NCBI GenBank assembly: GCA_049514555.1 | Contig: JBEKUY010000002.1 | Coordinates: forward strand, 62,001 to 126,000 | DNA length: 64,000 nt | DNA from: JBEKUY01 sp049514555 | Lineage (GTDB): Bacteria > Acidobacteriota > Terriglobia > Acidiferrales > UBA7541 | Direction of reading: 5' to 3' | Part shown: positions 10,565 to 20,143 of the stretch, piece by piece | Position numbering within the stretch: the stretch's first letter is position 1 | Layout of the letters: every line of letters begins with the position of its first letter | The notes under the pieces: generated by a model | Seen by the model: the letters and a program-made list of their open reading frames with translations, nothing else | Database searches by the model: none | What the model was told of the DNA's origin: nothing | Position numbers and translations under genes: made by a program

Positions 10565-13000
10565 CTAGCGGATTGTCACCGTCAGCGTGGCGTTCTGCGT
10601 GACGTTGCCCCAGCTCGCGGTCACCGTGAGCGCGATGTTCTGGGGCGAACTGGCCGCCGGCTGAGACCCGTGAGGACCGCCGGCGATGCTGACGCAGCCC
10701 GCGGCCGTGAGCAGCGCAGATAGAATCAGAGCTGCCGCGGCGCCGCTCCATGCGAATCGCCCGGCCCGCGCGAATCCCACGCCCGGCCGCTGCCGCTTCG
10801 CTGCCAACCAGACCAGCGCCGCCACGAAGAGCGCAAATAGCGGCAGCACGCGCAGCTTCAGGAACGATGGCCTCCGGGGCCATGCCGCCGGAGAAGCTGT
10901 AGCGCCGTGCGTCGTCGTCACGGTCACGCGGAACGGTGCCGGGCTCGCGCCGCTCAACTGCACGGCGGAGGGCGAAACTTGGCAGCTCGCACCAGCGGGC
11001 GCGCCGCTGCACGTGAGCGACACCACTCCGCTGAATCGTGCCGCCGGCGTCACCTGCATATTGAACTGCGCCGTTTCCCCCGCGTTGATGCTTGCTGAAG
11101 TCGAGCTCGAGCCGCTCGGTGCAACGCTAAATGGTGGGTCGCCCGTCCCACTGAGCGACGCCGAAGGCTGCGGCGCCGGCGCGTTGTCGGTAAGGCTCAA
11201 GGTCGCCGTTCGCGGCCCTTGCGCCTGCGGCGTGAAGGTCACGCGGACCGTGCAGGTTGCATTCACGGCGACTGAGCTGCAGTCGTTCGTCTGCGCGAAA
11301 TCGTCCGGATTGGGTCCGCCGAGCGTGACTCCCGCGACCAGCAGCGTCGTCGCGCCGGAATTCGTGACGGTGATGATCTGCGCCGCGCCGGTTTCGCCGA
11401 CCGGCGTGCCCGCAAACGTCATCGTGCCGGGCGAGAGCGTCACCGCCGCCCTGGGAGCCACCCCCGTGCCATCCAGCGGCACCGACTGCGGGCTGCCTGC
11501 GGCATTGTCACTGAACGTCAGGGACGCCTGCCGCGACCCAAGCGCCGACGGCGTGAAGTTGAGACTGATCGCGCAGTTCTTATTTGGGTCGAGCGTTGGC
11601 GCGCAGGTGTTGGTTTGAGCGAAATCGCCGTTGTCTGTCCCGCCAATCGAAATCGCGGGGATGCTGAGCGTTTGGCTCCCTGTATTCACCAGGCGCACGA
11701 TGATGGTGTTGCTCGTCGTCCCTACCACCCAACTCCCAAACGCCGCCGACGCTGGGACAAAAGCCGTTGCCGGCCCCGGCCCCGGCTCCGCCTGCGCCGG
11801 CACTCCAGTGATGGCGATGCCGCCCGCGGCGGGTCCTCCCGCGGCGAACGGCGAGCCTGCGATTTCCGCCAGCAGACCGCTCGGCGCGTCCACCTGATAG
11901 CCGTGCACTCCCGCGACATCCACCGAATACACGAATGGACCCAGCGGATCTGCCACGACGCTCGCATTGATCGCCAATTGTTGCGGCGAGCCTTGCACTT
12001 CCGTTAGCGCCGATGTGGTTTGATCGATCGAATAAACGCGGACTCCACCGCCTCCCGCCCAGACGTACAAATGTTTTCCGCCGCTCTCAACGGCCATCGC
12101 GCCCGGAAAATTCCCTTCGCCCAGGTCGATCGTCGGTCCATTCGACAGGGGCACTCCGTCCACCGGGGAAATCACCGCGCTCTCGATGAACCCGCCCGCA
12201 TAGCCGTGCCCGTAGAAGAGGAATCGTCCCTTTGGATCTACGGCCATGCATCTTCCGGTTTCGCTGCCGCCGCCGGCGCCGTTCAACGCGAGTCCGCCCG
12301 TCGCCGGGTCAATGGCGTAGATATTGATCTGCGCGTCCTGCTCGCCCGTCTGCGAGTTCGGCCCCAGTGCGACGTAGAGGTACAGCCCCTTCGGATCGGC
12401 CGCGATTCCTACCGGGCTCGACGCCAGATCCAGCCCGGACTGTTGCGCCGGCACGAGCGCCTCGTGCGCACGGTCGATTGCATACTCGTTCATCGCGCCG
12501 TTTCCTTGCAGCGACCCGTACCGGTAGCCAACGTAGAGATACTGCCCGCTCTTCTCTGTGGCGAGCACATTGGGCGACGTCGGTGCCGCCAGCGCATTGT
12601 CAGTGGATCCGGCGGCGAACGGAGAACCAGGCACCTCGCTGAGCGCCCCGGTGCTCGGCTCGATCCGAAACATCGAGATGTCGTTGTTGGCCGGATTCAA
12701 CACGAATACGAAGCGGCCCAGCGCATCCACGGCCAGCGCCGTTCCATCCAGGCGCTCCCCAAACGAAGAACCCGGCACGGCCGTGAGCGCACCCGTCTGC
12801 CCGTTCTCCGCGAAGCCTGCGATACTGTTCGCCGCGGGTGATGGTCTGGTCGTGGTGTAAACGTACTGCTGCGGCGGCGCTTGCGCCCGTGCCACCGGCG
12901 CGGAAACGAGCGCCGCCAGCCCCGCGCCCAGCGCCAGGACATGCAGCCGTCCGCAGGCGGCAAGTCTTCCCAAGGTTCGATCGTTCGAAGGGATCCCCAC
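10565..13000 (-). CDS. Secreted lactonase-type beta-propeller protein with choice-of-anchor D domains
   Basis: 811 residues from GTG 13000, chosen because GAAGAAGGA precedes it by 6 nt and a signal peptide follows (LHVLALGAGLAALVSAPVARAQA). Residues ~40-410 are repeats of the YVTN/6-phosphogluconolactonase propeller kind (ALAVDALGRFVFVLN, GIAADPKGLYLYVA). Two immunoglobulin-like choice-of-anchor D repeats follow (FAQTNTCAPTLDPNKNCAI and FAQTNDCSSVAVNATCTV), then a third Ig-like domain and two hydrophobic helices near residues 713-775. A surface or periplasmic protein is likely; lactonase activity is not implied. An ATG at 13004 has the same SD but lies in another frame and gives arginine-rich nonsense. 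Confidence 0.85.
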   Translation of the reverse strand: MGIPSNDRTLGRLAACGRLHVLALGAGLAALVSAPVARAQAPPQQYVYTTTRPSPAANSIAGFAENGQTGALTAVPGSSFGERLDGTALAVDALGRFVFVLNPANNDISMFRIEPSTGALSEVPGSPFAAGSTDNALAAPTSPNVLATEKSGQYLYVGYRYGSLQGNGAMNEYAIDRAHEALVPAQQSGLDLASSPVGIAADPKGLYLYVALGPNSQTGEQDAQINIYAIDPATGGLALNGAGGGSETGRCMAVDPKGRFLFYGHGYAGGFIESAVISPVDGVPLSNGPTIDLGEGNFPGAMAVESGGKHLYVWAGGGGVRVYSIDQTTSALTEVQGSPQQLAINASVVADPLGPFVYSVDVAGVHGYQVDAPSGLLAEIAGSPFAAGGPAAGGIAITGVPAQAEPGPGPATAFVPASAAFGSWVVGTTSNTIIVRLVNTGSQTLSIPAISIGGTDNGDFAQTNTCAPTLDPNKNCAISLNFTPSALGSRQASLTFSDNAAGSPQSVPLDGTGVAPRAAVTLSPGTMTFAGTPVGETGAAQIITVTNSGATTLLVAGVTLGGPNPDDFAQTNDCSSVAVNATCTVRVTFTPQAQGPRTATLSLTDNAPAPQPSASLSGTGDPPFSVAPSGSSSTSASINAGETAQFNMQVTPAARFSGVVSLTCSGAPAGASCQVSPSAVQLSGASPAPFRVTVTTTHGATASPAAWPRRPSFLKLRVLPLFALFVAALVWLAAKRQRPGVGFARAGRFAWSGAAAALILSALLTAAGCVSIAGGPHGSQPAASSPQNIALTVTASWGNVTQNATLTVTIR

Positions 13001-13270
13001 GCATTTTCCTTCTTCCACCGAGGGGACGGCGGCAGACTCTTTCGGTTCCGAGAGGGAGCCGACTACACCTTCAGAGTAGCCTGGCCTGGAAAACTGCGTC
13101 AAAAGAAGGAATCGCGCTGGTGTCGCAAGGTGAATTGTCAGACCGCGCACAGCAAACCTTAAGGTCATCTCCGTTGTTCCATGTACAGGCGCGCATGCAG
13201 CCCTGTGCGTGCGCGGAGACTCTCGTGCTAGGCTGTAGCGACTCTTCGCACCACGGTGGAAACGAAACCC

Positions 13271-14794
13271 ATGCGGCCATGGCATATCTGGCAGAAAATC
13301 GCGTCAAGCGATCTTGGCATTCTGATCCTGCTGGCGCTGGCCGGAGTTCTCCTGCACACGTTGACCAACGGCCAGTACGGATTCCACCGGGACGAACTGG
13401 CCACGCTCGACGATGCGCGCTACCTAGCTTGGGGTTACGTGGCCTATCCACCCGTCACGCCGTTCATCGCCCGCGTAGCGCTGGTGCTGTTCGGGCCATC
13501 GCTGGTCGCTCTGCGTATGTTCGCCGCCCTCGCACAGGGTGTCGCGATGGTGCTGACCGGCCTGATGGCTCGTGAGCTGGGCGGCAGACGGCTGGCACAA
13601 ATCGTGGCCGCGTCGGCGGCAGCTATCGCGCCAGTCTCGTTTGCCTCAGGAGCGATGTTCCAGTACGTCTCGTTCGACTATTTGTGGTGGGTGTTGATCG
13701 CCTACCTGACGATCCGATTGCTGAAATCTGAAGAGCCACGCTGGTGGCTGGGGATCGGAGCCGCGATCGGTCTGGGGATGCTCACCAAGTACACCATGGC
13801 ATTCTTCGTCGCAGGGATTGTTGGAGGCGTCCTCTTCACCGGCGCGCGCCGCTATCTTCGGAGTCCCTGGCTGTGGTGCGGCGTCGCCCTCTCCATCCTG
13901 ATTTTCCTTCCCAATTTCATCTGGCAGGTCCACCACAATTTCATCTCGCTGGATTTCTTGAAGAGCATCCATGCGCGTGACATTCGCGCTGGCCGTACGG
14001 ATGGTTTCTTGCTCGATCAGCTCTGGATAAGCAGCAACGTCGTCACCGTGCCTTTGTGGCTGGCAGGTCTGTATTACTTCTTCGTCGTGCCGGCTGGAAA
14101 ACGGTACCGCCTCATTGGCTGGATGTTTGTCATTCCCCTCGCATTATTCTTCATCGCCAAAGGTCGCGACTACTATCTCACGCCAGCCTACCCGATGCTC
14201 CTCGCGGCCGGAGCCGTGTGGGGTGAACGGTGGCTCAGCACGCTACCTACTGCGCGGGCCCGCCGCGTGCGCGGAACAACCTGGCGAGCGTTGGCGATCA
14301 GTGGTGCGTTGGTCGCCGTGGTGGTTCTGCCCATCGCTCCGAAGGATTCCCGCTGGTGGAAAGTGGCCGACAAGCTTAACGGCAATTGGAACGAGGAGAT
14401 CGGCTGGCCGGAGATGGTCGAGACAGTCGCCCACATCCGAGACTCTCTACCCGTTGCGGAGAGGGCCCGGCTGGGTATTCTGGCGGGCGACGCCGGCGAG
14501 GCCGGCGCGATGAACCTCTACGGCCCAGCGTACGGTTTGCCAAAGGCGATTAGCGGGTCGAACTCCCACTGGCTGCGCGGCTATGGCGATCCTCCCCCGC
14601 AGACAGTGATCGCGATCGGTTTTCCACGCAGCGTCACCGAGTGGGCTTTCGAGTCCTGTGAATTGGCCGGCCAGGTCAACAATCCCTACGGGATCAAGAA
14701 CAGCGCGGTGGGAGACGATACAGACATCTTCGTGTGCCGGCGGCTGCGCCAGCCCTGGCCCGAGTTCTGGAAGCAATTCAGATGGTACGGATAG
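13271..14794 (+). CDS. ArnT/PMT-like glycosyltransferase, family 39
   Basis: 507 residues from ATG 13271, with GGTGGA ten bases upstream; a GTG at 13256 is the alternative. It is a polytopic membrane protein with about ten helices. The first periplasmic loop holds FHRDELATLDDARYLAWGY, the acidic motif typical of GT-C enzymes (DEL plus downstream Asp). Such enzymes move a sugar from a polyprenyl-phosphate donor to a lipid or protein acceptor on the outer face of the inner membrane. A soluble C-terminal domain of ~140 residues follows. The acceptor cannot be deduced. It is divergent from the propeller gene. Confidence 0.85.
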   Translation: MRPWHIWQKIASSDLGILILLALAGVLLHTLTNGQYGFHRDELATLDDARYLAWGYVAYPPVTPFIARVALVLFGPSLVALRMFAALAQGVAMVLTGLMARELGGRRLAQIVAASAAAIAPVSFASGAMFQYVSFDYLWWVLIAYLTIRLLKSEEPRWWLGIGAAIGLGMLTKYTMAFFVAGIVGGVLFTGARRYLRSPWLWCGVALSILIFLPNFIWQVHHNFISLDFLKSIHARDIRAGRTDGFLLDQLWISSNVVTVPLWLAGLYYFFVVPAGKRYRLIGWMFVIPLALFFIAKGRDYYLTPAYPMLLAAGAVWGERWLSTLPTARARRVRGTTWRALAISGALVAVVVLPIAPKDSRWWKVADKLNGNWNEEIGWPEMVETVAHIRDSLPVAERARLGILAGDAGEAGAMNLYGPAYGLPKAISGSNSHWLRGYGDPPPQTVIAIGFPRSVTEWAFESCELAGQVNNPYGIKNSAVGDDTDIFVCRRLRQPWPEFWKQFRWYG

Positions 14795-14813
14795 CGGGAA
14801 CAAAGAAGCATGA

Positions 14814-15326
14814 CTATCGGACAAGTCGCAGAACCATCATGTCTTCATCCACGTAGTTCTCGCCGATTTTCAGGGATCGGCTTTCGCGGCCGTAGGCTTG
14901 AAACCCCAAGGAGGCGTAAAGCCGCGCCGCCGCTGTCTGCGTCGTGGCCACCGCGAGGGTGATCTGTTCCAAACCAGGCTGGGACTGCGCTCGCAGCAAT
15001 AGCTCCGCCAGGAGCACCCGGCCGATGCCTCTTGCTCTCCACTCCTGCCTCACATACACGCCCCAGATGCGGCCTTTGTGTTTCTCTTTTGGTCCTGGAA
15101 AGCGAAAGAATCCGGCGGTGCCCACGATTTGCCCGCCCTCAAATGCCCCCAACACAAAGTTATTGTTGTCAGGGCCGGGCCGCAGGCGCCCTGCCAATGT
15201 CTCCAGCGTTCTCGCGAGGTGCTCTTCGGTCGATTCGCCAAAAGCGCTGGGTTCGCGTTCCAGCGCCTCCAACCGCACTTGCCAGTACGCTTCCGCATCT
15301 TGTTCAGTTAGCGGACGTATCTCCAT
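14814..15326 (-). CDS. GNAT family N-acetyltransferase
   Basis: 170 residues. The GNAT acetyl-CoA site is visible as VYVRQEWRARGIGRVLL (R-x-x-G-x-G/A type), with the usual preceding beta strand (KGRIWGVYV) and the C-terminal AARLYASLGFQAYGRE segment. The opening MEIRPLTEQDAEAYWQVRLEAL is typical for the family. The substrate is unknown. It converges on the GT39 gene, with 19 bp between stops, and stands alone. Confidence 0.9.
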   Translation of the reverse strand: MEIRPLTEQDAEAYWQVRLEALEREPSAFGESTEEHLARTLETLAGRLRPGPDNNNFVLGAFEGGQIVGTAGFFRFPGPKEKHKGRIWGVYVRQEWRARGIGRVLLAELLLRAQSQPGLEQITLAVATTQTAAARLYASLGFQAYGRESRSLKIGENYVDEDMMVLRLVR

Positions 15327-15516
15327 GCGTTTGCCCCGCGCCAGCCGTTCAGATCACCGATGTCGGCCGATTCACGCTAAGCCTACCAAATGTCCGAAGA
15401 AGACGGGTATGGGCCGGTGTGGCGACTTGAGTTGGCGGGCGCCTCGGGCTCTCTGAGAGTGCTTCATCCCCGTCAGGTGTAGACTAAGCATAGCTGCCTC
15501 TGTGCGGAGGTGTCGC

Positions 15517-16080
15517 ATGACAGCCACGCTGACTCTCACAGTCCTCATAGCTATCGTAGCCGGCTTCTTTGTTTACCGCGCCGTTCTTGCCGTGCGCAAG
15601 TACGTTGCCTTCCGCGGAAAACGCCTGGTGACCTGCCCGGAGACGCAGGAGCCCGCAGCCGTGGATATTGCGGCGAGAAAAGCGGCTATGGAGGCTTTTC
15701 TTGGAAAGACTGATGTCAGACTGGACGAATGCTCACGTTGGCCGGAGCGCCAAGATTGCGGCCAAGAATGTCTGAAGCAGATTCAGGCGGACCCGCAGAA
15801 CTGCCTCGTGTGGAACATCGTTTCCAAGTGGTACGAGGGGCAGCGCTGCGCGTATTGCCAGAAGGTCTTCGGATCGCTCCAGCATCTCGACCACGTGCCC
15901 GCCTTAATGGGGCCCGATCGTAAGACCATCGAGTGGGACCAGATCAAGCCCGAACAACTTCCCGAGATACTCTCCACTCACTGGCCTGTGTGCTGGAACT
16001 GCCACGTTGCGGAGACATTTCGCCGGGCGCATCCGGAGTTGGTGGTCAATCGCAAGCCGAGCCCGCGCCGCGCGTTGTGA
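15517..16080 (+). CDS. Membrane-anchored cysteine-rich protein, HNH-like zinc pattern, function unknown
   Basis: 187 residues from ATG 15517, with GGAGG at 15506-15510. Residues 1-25 form a single membrane anchor (TLTLTVLIAIVAGFFVYRAVLAV). The rest is predicted cytosolic and Cys-rich: CSRW..CGQEC, then CAYCQKVFGSLQHLDH and CWNCH. The pair CxxC...H-x-x-D-H...CxxC is reminiscent of an HNH or treble-clef zinc fold, although the catalytic pattern is incomplete. I do not recognise a named family. It converges with thiE. Confidence 0.75.
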   Translation: MTATLTLTVLIAIVAGFFVYRAVLAVRKYVAFRGKRLVTCPETQEPAAVDIAARKAAMEAFLGKTDVRLDECSRWPERQDCGQECLKQIQADPQNCLVWNIVSKWYEGQRCAYCQKVFGSLQHLDHVPALMGPDRKTIEWDQIKPEQLPEILSTHWPVCWNCHVAETFRRAHPELVVNRKPSPRRAL

Positions 16081-16103
16081 GCTCAAGCAGGGACGCTTCG
16101 TTC

Positions 16104-16778
16104 TCAGTGTAGTGCTCGCAACGCGCCGATTACGGCCGTCATGTCCGCCGCGTTCTGGAACAAATGGATCGCTGCGACTCCCGCCGCGCCTTCGGCAAGA
16201 CATGCCTGCGCGTTTTCGAGAGTGACGCCGCCAATCGCCAGAACCGGAATCCGCACCCGCTGGCACACTTTCGCCAGGCGTTTCAAGCCTTGCGGCGGCC
16301 CGTACGCCCGCTTTGAAGACGTCTCAAATACCGGCCCGAATACCACATAGTCCGCGCCTTCGCCCTCTGCTTGCAGCGCTTTCTCCAGCGAATGCCGTGA
16401 TACACCGACCAAGAATCCTGCGGGAGCATTTTCCCGAGCCCAGCGCACCACGCTCTCGACGGGAAGTGACGCTTCCCCCAGATGCACGCCGCCCGCCCCC
16501 GCAGCCAGTGCCACATCGAGGCGGTCGTTCACGATCATTCGGCTGCCGGCGCCCGCCGCGCGAACAGCATCGCTCGTGACGGCTGCAAGGTTCGCAGCGT
16601 CCAGGTCTTTCTCCCGAATCTGGATCCAATCCACGCCGGCGGCTGCGGCGCGCACAATGGCCGCACGCAGCGGCTCGAGCGATGCGGCAGGCGCGCTCAC
16701 GCCTGCGCCGGCTTCGGCAGCGGGCAGGCTTCGCCGGTCGGTCACGTAACAGAGGATCGGCTTAGTTGTGAGCGTCAC
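16104..16778 (-). CDS. thiE: Thiamine-phosphate synthase
   Basis: 224 residues, the normal length for ThiE, which joins HMP-pyrophosphate and thiazole phosphate into thiamine monophosphate. Family motifs are in order: CYVTDRR, VDWIQIREKDL, RMIVNDRLDVAL, GGVHLGEASL, VVFGPVFETSSK and VLAIGGVTLENA. There is an insertion of ~15 residues after TDRR (PAAEAGAGVSAPAAS). Its start overlaps the end of the 81-residue membrane gene by 17 bp, so it is probably translated by coupling. No TPP riboswitch is seen, and no other thi genes are in the window. TenI is the main alternative, but the pyrophosphate-binding residues favour ThiE. Confidence 0.92.
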   Translation of the reverse strand: MTLTTKPILCYVTDRRSLPAAEAGAGVSAPAASLEPLRAAIVRAAAAGVDWIQIREKDLDAANLAAVTSDAVRAAGAGSRMIVNDRLDVALAAGAGGVHLGEASLPVESVVRWARENAPAGFLVGVSRHSLEKALQAEGEGADYVVFGPVFETSSKRAYGPPQGLKRLAKVCQRVRIPVLAIGGVTLENAQACLAEGAAGVAAIHLFQNAADMTAVIGALRALH

Positions 16779-17007
16779 GTGCGGGCTTTGGCCGCCAGCG
16801 AATCATCCCCGTGGCCAGGACGATGTCCAGCAGCCCCAGCCCCGTCACTCCTCCGCGCAAAGAGGGATGCAGCAGCACATGGACCAGCCCGGGAAACCGG
16901 CTCAAGAAATAGTTGTGCTCCCAGAGCTGCAGCCAGGGCAGATAGACCAGCAGCACTCCCATCAGAAAACAACCCACCGTCAAAAGCGCACGCGCGACAC
17001 GGTTCAT
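16762..17007 (-). CDS. Small two-helix membrane protein
   Basis: 81 residues: ARALLTVGCFLMGVLLVYLPW is one clear membrane helix and GGVTGLGLLDIVLATGMI a second, with a short loop (HNYFLSRFPGLVHVLLHPS) between them. It starts 33 bp after the TPR gene and overlaps thiE by 17 bp, which supports it as a real member of a minus-strand operon. I do not recognise the family, and a link to thiamine is not implied by the sequence. Confidence 0.7.
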   Translation of the reverse strand: MNRVARALLTVGCFLMGVLLVYLPWLQLWEHNYFLSRFPGLVHVLLHPSLRGGVTGLGLLDIVLATGMIRWRPKPARDAHN

Positions 17008-17040
17008 AGGAGGGTCAGGATCGAATACCGGCGGAGGAGA

Positions 17041-19767
17041 TCAGCGGGCGGCTTTTTCCAGTGCAGCGATGCGGTCGGCGACGTCGCGATAGTCAATGTT
17101 GTTTGCGTAGACCTGGGAGAAGCTCTTCAACGCTGCTTCACTGTCGCCCGCCGATTCCTGGGCCATGCCAAGATCATACCGCAAGGCGAGGGCGGTTTCT
17201 GGATCAATTCCTGGGGTCTGCAGGGCCCGCTCGTACCACATGGCCGCAATGGATGGCTGGTTCTTCTCCATGAAGGCCAGCCCCAGCAGCGTGCAGCATT
17301 GCAGCGCGTAGCGGAAAGCGCGGCCTTTGTCGTTCGCTTTGGCCACTTTCTGGAATTCGCTGATGGCTTCTTCGAGCAAGCCCATTTCGCGGAAAGCCAC
17401 GCCGAGGTTGTAGTGGGTCTCGAGGTCCTCGTCTTCCGCGTTCATCTCGCCGAGTTCGGCGCGGAACTCTTCAAACACATCGCTCAGCGGACCCGCTTCC
17501 GTCGCCGGTGGCGCGGGCGCGGGTGCAGGCGGCGGCGCCGTCTCCGCTCTGGCCGGCTCTGAAACCTCAAGCGGGCCGAGGCCGAGCTGTTCGATTTCCG
17601 AAGCCAGTTCGGCAAGGAATTTGTCTGCGGCGAATCCCGGGCCCGGTGTCTCGGCCTTTGCTGCGGGGGTCGGCTCTGCGGTCGCTTCTTCCGGCTCCGC
17701 TTCGGGTTCGAGCACAAGCTCGTATTCTTCCTCGGCCTCTTCCGCCGGCGCTGGTGCCGCATCGGCGGCAGGCGCCTTTTCTGCCGGCTCGGCCTCAGCC
17801 GAAGGCTCAGCTTCCGGTTCCGGCTCTTCGGCGGGCGCCGCAGGCGCTTCCTCCGCAGAGATCTCTTCGACCGGAATCTCGAACTCGGTCATCTCTGAAG
17901 GTTCGGCCGCGCGCGCTTCTCCCTTCGGTTTCACTTTGTCCGGCGTCTTGGTCGCGGCTGGCTCGGGTGGTTGATCGGGCGCCGCAGCCCTGCGGTGCTC
18001 GAGCAGGAGAGTCCATTCATCCGACAAATCCACTTCGTGGACCTCGGCTGCTTCGGGCGCAGGCACCTGCTCTGCTTCCGCCGGCCGGGCTTCGATCGTC
18101 GGGGCTGCCGGTTCGGCGGTCTTTGCCGCCTCGATCTGCTCATCGCTCAAACCGGCCGCGCGCTGGAAACGCCGTCGCAGATCGGTGAACCGCTCCGCGT
18201 TTCGCGTGTCTTTGCGCTCGGTGTAAATCTGTTCGAGCTGGGCGGCGAGCTCCGCGGTGCGCCGTTCATCGCCGGCCCCTAAGCGGAAATCGAGCAGCTT
18301 CTCGAGCGTCACGGTGTGACGCGGTGCCCGCCGCAGTGCGGCTTCCAGCAGGCTGACGGCCTTCTGCGTCAGGCCGTAGCTGGCAAACAAATCCACGTCG
18401 GTGAGCGACTGAGTGATGAAGCGTTCGGTTTCCTCATCGAGCAGAGGCTCCGCAAAAGCTGGTGGTGGTGCAGGCTTGACCTCCGCGGGGGGCTCGCCCT
18501 CCGCCAGCCGCGAACGCGGCGGCGCCTTCGGCAACTCCGGTTGCAGTTCCAGCGGCTCGACACTCTCCTGCATCGGAATCGTTTCTTCCCCGATCAAACC
18601 CATCTTCTGCATTGCTTCGTTCAACTTGCGCCGCGCCGAATCGCTTTCCGGTTGCCGTTCCAAGAGCTTCTCGAACACACCCTTCGCGCGCTCAAACTGC
18701 CCCGCCGCCATTGCCGCATCACCGAGCTGCACCAGGGCATCGGGCAGGCGGAAGGAATCGCTCATTCGGCCGTAGGCATCGACCAGCCACTCGAGCGGTT
18801 CAAGGCGTCCCGGGGATCGCGAAACCAGGCCGCTGAGCAAGTTGCTAATGGCTTCATGCTCGCCCGCGTCGATCATGGGGACGCGCACTTGCGACACCAC
18901 ACCCATGGCCCGTTCGGTTTCCCCTGCTTGCAGCAGCGCCTCGCACACCTTCTGCGCCAAGCCGAAATTCTTCTGGTCCTGTTCGAACACCTTGACTGCG
19001 AGTGTTGTCGCTTCGTCCCACTTCTGGTTCTTCAGGCAGAGTTCGAGCAGCAGTTCAGCCTGCTCACCGCCCTTCTCGAGCCCGGGCGCTTGCGCCAACA
19101 GTCCCACTGCCTCGCGGGTTTTCCCCGCCGCGATAAACGAGCGCGCCTTCACCGTCAGCGCCCCCAGGTGCTTCGGTTCGAGCTTCAGCGCCTTGTCGGC
19201 GAGCTTTTCGCATTCGGCGTGATCGCCTCGCGCCAGAACGCGTTCGGCAGCCGCCACGTAACTGTCGATGGCATCCTTCGACTGCCCCATGGCCTGGTAG
19301 AGGTCCGCCAGACGCACCTGGATCCGCAGGTTGTCCGGCTCAGCCACCAACAGCTTGTTCAGGAGCGCCACCGCATCGGTTTGCTTGTTGTTCTTGAGCT
19401 GGATCTCGGCGAGTTGCAGGTAGAGAGGCCGGGCCTCGCTCATCACGCCCTGTTGCACGTAGAGCTCTGCCAGCCTCTCAAGCGGACGAATCTCCTCCGG
19501 GGCCAGTTTGGCAATTCGCTTGTAAACCGCGATGGCCTTGGTCATGAACCCGTCGCTGACAAAGAGCTGGGCTAGGCGCTCGAAGTACTCGATGGCCTGC
19601 ATGGTTTCGCCCAGACGGATGTAGAGCTCGCCGACGGTCATCAAGGTGACCTGGTCCTGCGGCTCGTGCTTCAGGATCTGCTGGTATTCCGCGATGGCCT
19701 GAGCTACCTTGCCCTGGTGGAGCAGCTTTTGCGCGGTCTCGACGTGCTTGCTCTTGCTATAGGCCAT
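17041..19767 (-). CDS. Large tetratricopeptide repeat protein with acidic low-complexity spacer
   Basis: 908 residues from ATG 19767 (MAYSKSKHVETAQKLLHQGK); the frame is open 21 codons further but without support. Residues ~1-400 are tandem TPRs (for example AIAEYQQILKHEPQDQVTLM, KGVFEKLLERQPESD). A further TPR block lies near 470-560. Residues ~570-780 are low complexity, rich in Ala, Pro and Glu (PAAPAEEPEPEAEPSAEAEP). A last TPR block (ETHYNLGVAFREMGLLEEAI) ends the protein. No signal peptide, so a cytosolic scaffold is likely; the flexible acidic spacer may separate two binding modules. It heads the operon with the small membrane gene and thiE. Confidence 0.85.
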   Translation of the reverse strand: MAYSKSKHVETAQKLLHQGKVAQAIAEYQQILKHEPQDQVTLMTVGELYIRLGETMQAIEYFERLAQLFVSDGFMTKAIAVYKRIAKLAPEEIRPLERLAELYVQQGVMSEARPLYLQLAEIQLKNNKQTDAVALLNKLLVAEPDNLRIQVRLADLYQAMGQSKDAIDSYVAAAERVLARGDHAECEKLADKALKLEPKHLGALTVKARSFIAAGKTREAVGLLAQAPGLEKGGEQAELLLELCLKNQKWDEATTLAVKVFEQDQKNFGLAQKVCEALLQAGETERAMGVVSQVRVPMIDAGEHEAISNLLSGLVSRSPGRLEPLEWLVDAYGRMSDSFRLPDALVQLGDAAMAAGQFERAKGVFEKLLERQPESDSARRKLNEAMQKMGLIGEETIPMQESVEPLELQPELPKAPPRSRLAEGEPPAEVKPAPPPAFAEPLLDEETERFITQSLTDVDLFASYGLTQKAVSLLEAALRRAPRHTVTLEKLLDFRLGAGDERRTAELAAQLEQIYTERKDTRNAERFTDLRRRFQRAAGLSDEQIEAAKTAEPAAPTIEARPAEAEQVPAPEAAEVHEVDLSDEWTLLLEHRRAAAPDQPPEPAATKTPDKVKPKGEARAAEPSEMTEFEIPVEEISAEEAPAAPAEEPEPEAEPSAEAEPAEKAPAADAAPAPAEEAEEEYELVLEPEAEPEEATAEPTPAAKAETPGPGFAADKFLAELASEIEQLGLGPLEVSEPARAETAPPPAPAPAPPATEAGPLSDVFEEFRAELGEMNAEDEDLETHYNLGVAFREMGLLEEAISEFQKVAKANDKGRAFRYALQCCTLLGLAFMEKNQPSIAAMWYERALQTPGIDPETALALRYDLGMAQESAGDSEAALKSFSQVYANNIDYRDVADRIAALEKAAR

Positions 19768-20143
19768 ATGCTTCCCGGAAATGACCCCTGCGGAGCCTGC
19801 TTGGCGCCCGCTGGGAAAATAGCGGGCCAACCCCCAATGCTCGGCGAAGGCAGGCAGTGCCGGCGCATAGCTACGCTAGCAAGCGGCTGAGTATCGGTCA
19901 ATCAACCCCGCCTGCCCATGTGAACAGCCAGTTATCCCCTTCCTTGCCCGCGGAACACTTAGAGCCGGTCCTGCTTTGGCGCAGTCTGCCAGCCTCTTCC
20001 CACAGACGCAGTTTCGCCATGAGCCGAGCCTCGGACCGTATGCGCGGGCGGTCTCCTCCCGTCGCACGGCGCGGCCAGAAACAGACTCGGAGAAGCTTCC
20101 GCGAGACAATCGACAGGGGGCGCTGCAAGTGCGACAAGAAGCG
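19768..20143. other. Intergenic stretch, no gene seen
   Basis: 376 bp between the start of the TPR gene and the end of the SpoIIE-type phosphatase gene, both on the minus strand. It should contain the TPR-operon promoter. No SD-preceded open frame, tRNA or terminator hairpin was found. Confidence 0.5.

Noticed and set aside
12600..13004. ATG at 13004 with a good SD, 134 codons
   Set aside because: It lies out of frame with the lactonase-like gene and encodes Arg/Gly-rich sequence; GTG 13000 in the right frame uses the same SD and opens a signal peptide.
16768..19575. Long plus-strand open frames opposite the TPR gene
   Set aside because: Antisense shadows of a high-GC gene; the minus strand encodes clear TPR repeats.
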